NCBI GenBank assembly: GCA_946629405.1
Contig: CAMOXW010000091.1
Coordinates: 1-8,333, forward strand
Direction of reading: 5' to 3'
Source of the DNA: an uncultured Ruminococcus sp.
Lineage (GTDB): Bacteria > Bacillota_A > Clostridia > Oscillospirales > Ruminococcaceae
Length of the DNA: 8,333 nucleotides
Positions 4,988 through 8,333 of the stretch are shown here, in pieces. A program made the translations under genes and the position numbers. How positions within the stretch are numbered: position 1 is the first letter of the stretch; every line of letters begins with the position of its first letter. The notes under the pieces were generated by a model. The model did not search any database. It was given only the letters and a program-made list of their open reading frames with translations, and was not told where the DNA came from.

Positions 4988-5999
4988 CAGGATCTCAATA
5001 TCCATATTCGGTGAGCCTGATGGACCTGCTATCGGCGTTACCATAGGGGATCTCCCTTCAGGTGAGTATATTGATGTTGACGAGCTTGCACGTTTTATGG
5101 CGAGAAGGAGTATAGGCATACGCAATGCCGGGCCGAATTCCATTCCGCATATCATTTCAGGCGTTTTAAACGGAAGGACCAGTGGTGCTCCGCTCTGTGC
5201 TTTTGTACAGAACAGCCAGAAGCCTGCTGTGAAACCGGTCCATACGGATCCGACTGTACGTCGCGGTCATGCTGACTATACCGGAACAGTCCAGTACCGT
5301 GATTTCAGTGACTTCCGCAGCAAGGGGAATTTCTCTCAGCGAATGACGATACCGCTTTGCTTTGCAGGCGGCGTATGTGCTCAGATACTTGAACGCAGAG
5401 GTATATATACCGGTGCGCATATCGCAAGCATTCACGGCATCAAGGACAATCCGTTCGACCCGGTGAATATAACCCGTGACGGCGTGAGAAGTATACGCAT
5501 CAAGCGTTTTCCTGTTATAAACGACCGCAGAGGGTGGCTGATGACAGAGGATATCCGCAAGGCTGAAACAGCAGGGGAATCGCTTGGCGGCGTTGTGGAG
5601 TGCGCCAGTGTGAATGTCCCGGCAGGACTGGGTTCTCCTGTGTTCAATGGCCTTGAAAATAATATCGCACAGCTTGTTTTCGGTATTCCCGGAGTTACCG
5701 GACTTGAATTCGGAATGGGCTTCCGTTCAGCAGGAATGCTCGGGAGCCAGAATGAGGACGAGTTCTGCCTCAACGAGCGAGGCTACCTCACATCAAGAAC
5801 TAATAATCACGGCGGCTTCCTTGGCGGTATCTCCTCCGGAATGCCTGTGACGCTCAAGGTCGCTTTCAGTCCCAACGGCTGTATCGGCGACAACGGCGAG
5901 CGCGAGACCTGCACGGTACCCTCGGCAGTTGCCTGTGTTGAAGCTGCGGTAAATATCGCTCTGCTTTCACATATGATCGATTATCCGCACTTCTGTTAA
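4968..5999 (+). CDS. aroC: Chorismate synthase homologue with altered active-site motifs
   Basis: Clearly of the chorismate synthase fold, which normally converts EPSP to chorismate with reduced FMN. The start is ATG at 4968 (343 residues), 8 nt after GGAGG; the ATG at 4962 is only 2 nt from that site. Family landmarks kept: ISIFGEP (11-17), SGVLNGRTSGAPL (64-76), RGHADYTG (99-106, keeping the second active-site His as H101), GGVVECASVNVPAGLGSP (207-224), and TNNHGGFLGGISSGMP (278-293). Motifs lost: the usual GESHG is GEPDG (15-19), so Ser and His become Pro and Asp. The T-R-x-E-x-D segment after 'RR' is shortened and absent (47-63). GGGxxSxR has become SKGNFSQR. The segment from KPTPSI to GRHDPC near the C-terminus is about 17 residues shorter and reads SPNGCIGDNGERETC (301-315). 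Either a diverged, possibly inactive or repurposed paralogue, or a lineage-specific enzyme. Confidence 0.85.
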   Translation: MSSFWNNRISISIFGEPDGPAIGVTIGDLPSGEYIDVDELARFMARRSIGIRNAGPNSIPHIISGVLNGRTSGAPLCAFVQNSQKPAVKPVHTDPTVRRGHADYTGTVQYRDFSDFRSKGNFSQRMTIPLCFAGGVCAQILERRGIYTGAHIASIHGIKDNPFDPVNITRDGVRSIRIKRFPVINDRRGWLMTEDIRKAETAGESLGGVVECASVNVPAGLGSPVFNGLENNIAQLVFGIPGVTGLEFGMGFRSAGMLGSQNEDEFCLNERGYLTSRTNNHGGFLGGISSGMPVTLKVAFSPNGCIGDNGERETCTVPSAVACVEAAVNIALLSHMIDYPHFC

Positions 6000-6008
6000 G
6001 GTGAAGCT

Positions 6009-6602
6009 ATGCAGGAAGAAAACATAAAGAAAATGACTGAATTCGCAGATACGGAGATCAAGGATATTCCTACGCTGAATATACTGCTCTGCTATCTGCT
6101 CTACAAGATTGCAAAACCGGTCGAGCCGGATCATCTTTACGAAATAGCGATCGGCACCGGCGTCGTGAATTATTTCAGCTATCAGGATTCGATAGGCTAT
6201 CTCCTCGAAAACGGTCTAATTGAGAGAAAAGGAGGAGGGGATTCACCGGAGGTATTTGTGCTTTGCCGCAAGGGTACAGAGTGTGCAAGGCAGCTTAAAA
6301 AGTACGCTCCGAAGTCATACCGTGACAAGCTTGTACTCGCTGCTCTTAGATATTTTGCAAGGCTTAAAGCTGAACAGGAGATAAAGATAGAGTACATTCC
6401 CGTTGAAAACGGCTGCTATGTCAGAGTGCGCTGTCTCGACATCGACGGCGACCTTATGGATATGAAGCTATTCGCACCGGACAGCACTCAGGCAAAGATA
6501 ATCGGTGAGCGCATTCTCCTGAACCCAGCCGGATTTTATGGCAAGGTCGTTGAGCTTGCTCTTTCAAACGAAGAACCTCCTTATGACCTTACGGATAATT
6601 AA
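6009..6602 (+). CDS. DUF4364 family winged-helix protein
   Basis: A 197-residue soluble protein. The N-terminal half (about 20-105) has the pattern of a winged helix-turn-helix: a helix at PTLNILLCYLLYKI, a second helix around HLYEIAIGTG, a recognition-helix candidate YFSYQDSIGYLLENGLIERK (55-74), then a wing (EVFVLCRKGTECARQL) followed by YAPKSYRDK. This order matches DUF4364 (Pfam PF14277) of Clostridia; the assignment is from memory of the family. The C-terminal half (about 125-185) looks like an alternating strand/helix domain (KIEYIPVENGCYVRVRCLD). The ATG has AAGGTGA overlapping the aroC stop, 9 nt after it, so it is the third gene of the aro transcript, before the terminator at 6616. 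It may be a transcriptional regulator, but its targets are unknown, and its position after aroC may be only lineage synteny. Confidence 0.8.
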   Translation: MQEENIKKMTEFADTEIKDIPTLNILLCYLLYKIAKPVEPDHLYEIAIGTGVVNYFSYQDSIGYLLENGLIERKGGGDSPEVFVLCRKGTECARQLKKYAPKSYRDKLVLAALRYFARLKAEQEIKIEYIPVENGCYVRVRCLDIDGDLMDMKLFAPDSTQAKIIGERILLNPAGFYGKVVELALSNEEPPYDLTDN

Positions 6603-6615
6603 ACAATAAAGAACC

Positions 6616-6645
6616 AGCCTCGGAACAATTGCTCCGAGGCTTTTT
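6616..6645 (+). terminator. Intrinsic terminator of the aro operon
   Basis: A perfect 9-bp stem, AGCCTCGGA (6616-6624) with TCCGAGGCT (6633-6641), has an 8-nt loop and is followed by TTTTT. It starts 13 nt after the TAA of the DUF4364 gene. Confidence 0.93.
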
Positions 6646-6772
6646 ATACAGTCATCAGCTTACAGGAAACTAAATTTTCGTTGGATACATAGTTGAATCC
6701 TTCCTAAAAAAATATTACACTTGAGCACACTGTTAGGATATTGCCGATATATTGCTTTTGCAGCTTACCGTA

Positions 6773-6806
6773 TACGACATATTTCGATGAAAATAAATGA
6801 TATAAT
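6773..6806 (+). promoter_or_regulatory. Spo0A-type promoter of spoIIE
   Basis: A perfect TATAAT (6801-6806) has no -35 at the usual 17 nt, but ACGACA (6774-6779, 4 of 6 to TTGACA) lies at a 21-nt spacing, the unusual spacing known for the Spo0A-activated spoIIE promoter of Bacillus subtilis. Two 0A-box-like heptamers (consensus TTCGACA) lie in tandem exactly 10 bp apart: TACGACA (6773-6779, 6 of 7) and TTCGATG (6783-6789, 5 of 7), placed where Spo0A contacts RNA polymerase. A start near 6813 gives a leader of about 36 nt. The upstream interval 6646-6772 holds nothing else that I recognise. Confidence 0.65.
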
Positions 6807-6848
6807 AGTTATCAGTGCCGCATAAAGAAAAAAGGTAAGGTGATAACA

Positions 6849-8333
6849 ATGATAAAAACAGGAAAGCTTATCGTAAGCAGTGCAGCCGGGGCTGCCGGAG
6901 GATTTGTTCTGTCGCTCGCAGCAGGATATCTGCTTGCCGGTTCGCAGATAGCAGGCGTAGCCTCATTCGCGGATATTTCGCTCGCCGGGGCATCGGCTCT
7001 CCCGTACTCGTCAGCCGTACTCACAGGCAGCCTTGTACGAAGCATGATAAGCGGGAGCGTCGGAAGGAATATTGTAAAAATAACAGCGATGATAATGATA
7101 CTCATAATCAAGCTTTTCTTTGACAATGCGGATGAACCGCGCATATGCGGGATAACCGTGAGCTCAGCCATTTTTCTTTCCGGAGCAGCTGTCTCCGCAA
7201 TAATCGGAGAGGTACTCTACAAGCTTTTATTTTACGTTTTTTACGGGGCGGTATCGGGTATCTGCGCCTACTCTGCCGCTTTGATAATACGGGGGATGCA
7301 ACGGAGGGCGGTCATTGACCTTTCTGCGGGCGGAGGCTTTGCATACTCGGTCGTGTATACCATCGCTGTTTCGGCGCTTTGTTCGGTAAGGCTCTCATTT
7401 ATCGATCCCGGAATAGTCATCGGCACCGCTGTCACGCTCTGTGCAGCATATTTTTACCGCAGTCCGGGAGGGGTTCTTTGCGGTGCGCTGACTGCCTGCG
7501 GTGCATTTCTTGCCTCGCCGGAAACAGGAATGAACGTAGTGCTTCTGCCTGCCGCGGGGCTGATAGCCGGCTATTTCAGCAAGCAGCGCAGTACCTTTGC
7601 AGCGGCAGTCTTTGCTGCCGTTGAATTTATGCTGATGATACTTACCGGGACGACTCACGACAACGTTTACAGCATGATGAACATCATATCAGGGGCGATG
7701 ATCTTCACAGTCGTTGCACCGGTTTATTCGGACAAATGGGTGATTGCCGGAAACGACGGTATTTCTGCACTTCCAGAGCTGATGAGCGCAAGGCTGAGCT
7801 TCCTTTCGGATGCTATCGGCGAAGTGAGAAAGGAATCCGGAAGGATAGCTGATATGCTGTCTGACGAGAATGAAAAATGCAGTATTGCCGATGAAGTGAG
7901 CCGTCAGATATGTACTCACTGTTTTCGCAGGTTGACCTGCTGGAAGACTAACTATGACAGCACAGTACGCGGTTTCCGGAGCCTTATCAGGGCGAGTGAA
8001 ACGAACAGCGGGAGATTTCCCGATGAACTTTCTGAATGTCTGAAAAAGGACGAGCTGAGTGCAGCATTTGAGAGCGCAACAAGGGAAAAGGCTTTGTCCA
8101 AGCTGCTGGAAATGCGTTTTTCAGAGAGCCGGAGTCTCATGTTCGAGCAGATAAAGGTCATTGAGGAAATGATCGCAGCGGCAGGTGAAAGGCTTGATGT
8201 CAGGTATTCCGAGGCAGTCAGCAAGCAGGTCGCAGACAAGCTGAAAAAATTCGGCATACTGCACAAGAGTGCGATCGCCTATTACAACAGCTCCAACCGG
8301 TTGCTTATTGAACTCTACTTTGAGTATAAAGAC
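6849..8333 (+). CDS. spoIIE: Stage II sporulation protein E, 3' end cut by window
   Basis: The open frame runs without a stop from ATG 6849 (AAGG ending 8 nt upstream) to the window edge, giving the first 495 residues. SpoIIE is a membrane-bound PP2C phosphatase that dephosphorylates SpoIIAA, releasing forespore sigma F, and acts at the polar septum with FtsZ. Residues 1-300 are a run of hydrophobic helices (for example about 8-30, 77-91, 101-120, 123-148, 165-180, 187-203, 228-243, 250-267 and 276-293), matching the roughly ten-helix N-terminal domain of the family. Residues 300-495 are the cytosolic central region, with the cysteine pattern ICTHCFRRLTCW (354-365) and long helices (about 395-475). 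The C-terminal PP2C catalytic domain should follow outside the window (B. subtilis SpoIIE is about 830 residues). Monocistronic as far as seen, with its own promoter at 6773-6806. Confidence 0.92.
   Translation, partial: MIKTGKLIVSSAAGAAGGFVLSLAAGYLLAGSQIAGVASFADISLAGASALPYSSAVLTGSLVRSMISGSVGRNIVKITAMIMILIIKLFFDNADEPRICGITVSSAIFLSGAAVSAIIGEVLYKLLFYVFYGAVSGICAYSAALIIRGMQRRAVIDLSAGGGFAYSVVYTIAVSALCSVRLSFIDPGIVIGTAVTLCAAYFYRSPGGVLCGALTACGAFLASPETGMNVVLLPAAGLIAGYFSKQRSTFAAAVFAAVEFMLMILTGTTHDNVYSMMNIISGAMIFTVVAPVYSDKWVIAGNDGISALPELMSARLSFLSDAIGEVRKESGRIADMLSDENEKCSIADEVSRQICTHCFRRLTCWKTNYDSTVRGFRSLIRASETNSGRFPDELSECLKKDELSAAFESATREKALSKLLEMRFSESRSLMFEQIKVIEEMIAAAGERLDVRYSEAVSKQVADKLKKFGILHKSAIAYYNSSNRLLIELYFEYKD

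Noticed and set aside
5166..5773. Minus-strand open frames opposite aroC (5166-5435 and 5432-5773)
   Set aside because: They are antisense to a conserved protein, have no ribosome sites and no recognisable domains.

Overview
This window looks like the chromosome of a Gram-positive, endospore-lineage Clostridia member, most plausibly a Ruminococcus-like member of the Oscillospiraceae. The evidence is a spoIIE gene with its characteristic cysteine-rich segment, a DUF4364 gene, purine-rich Shine-Dalgarno sites and SigA-type promoters, and a clostridial-type EPSP synthase. Genus is inference; no 16S or marker comparison was possible. No CRISPR array, transposase or phage gene is visible.

Layout. 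Positions 1-1100 (minus strand) carry a short operon: a two-site zinc-ribbon protein with a TTG start, then pyrE (orotate phosphoribosyltransferase), from a promoter with a perfect TATAAT at 1071-1099. Positions 1167-1578 (minus strand) are a tRNA unit: a textbook consensus promoter, tRNA-Leu(CAA), a 113-nt spacer containing a 2 x 22-nt imperfect tandem repeat, tRNA-Ala(CGC), and an intrinsic terminator. Positions 1673-3516 (plus strand) are a compact three-gene membrane operon: a MotA/TolQ/ExbB-type channel protein, an ExbD/TolR-type protein with the membrane aspartate, and a second protein with an ExbD-like outer domain but no acidic residue in its membrane segment. It ends at a strong terminator.

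Positions 3566-6647 (plus strand) are an aromatic-pathway operon: a perfect consensus promoter, a ~160-nt leader with a terminator and a mutually exclusive alternative hairpin (candidate attenuator), aroA (EPSP synthase, GTG start), an aroC homologue, and a DUF4364 winged-helix gene, followed by a terminator. Positions 6773-8333 (plus strand) hold spoIIE, cut off by the window end before its phosphatase domain. It is preceded by a promoter with a 21-bp spacer and two Spo0A-box-like sites.

How the parts work together. AroA and AroC would carry out the last two steps to chorismate, and the leader suggests control by premature termination. However, this AroC homologue has lost most of the motifs that make the active site (GESHG, T-R-x-E-x-D, GRHDPC), so its catalytic competence is doubtful. 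The 1723-3478 operon is the best candidate for an undescribed system: a proton-driven ExbBD/MotAB-like energy transducer in an organism without an outer membrane, with two dissimilar ExbD-like partners and no TonB, Tol-Pal, flagellar or defence cargo nearby.
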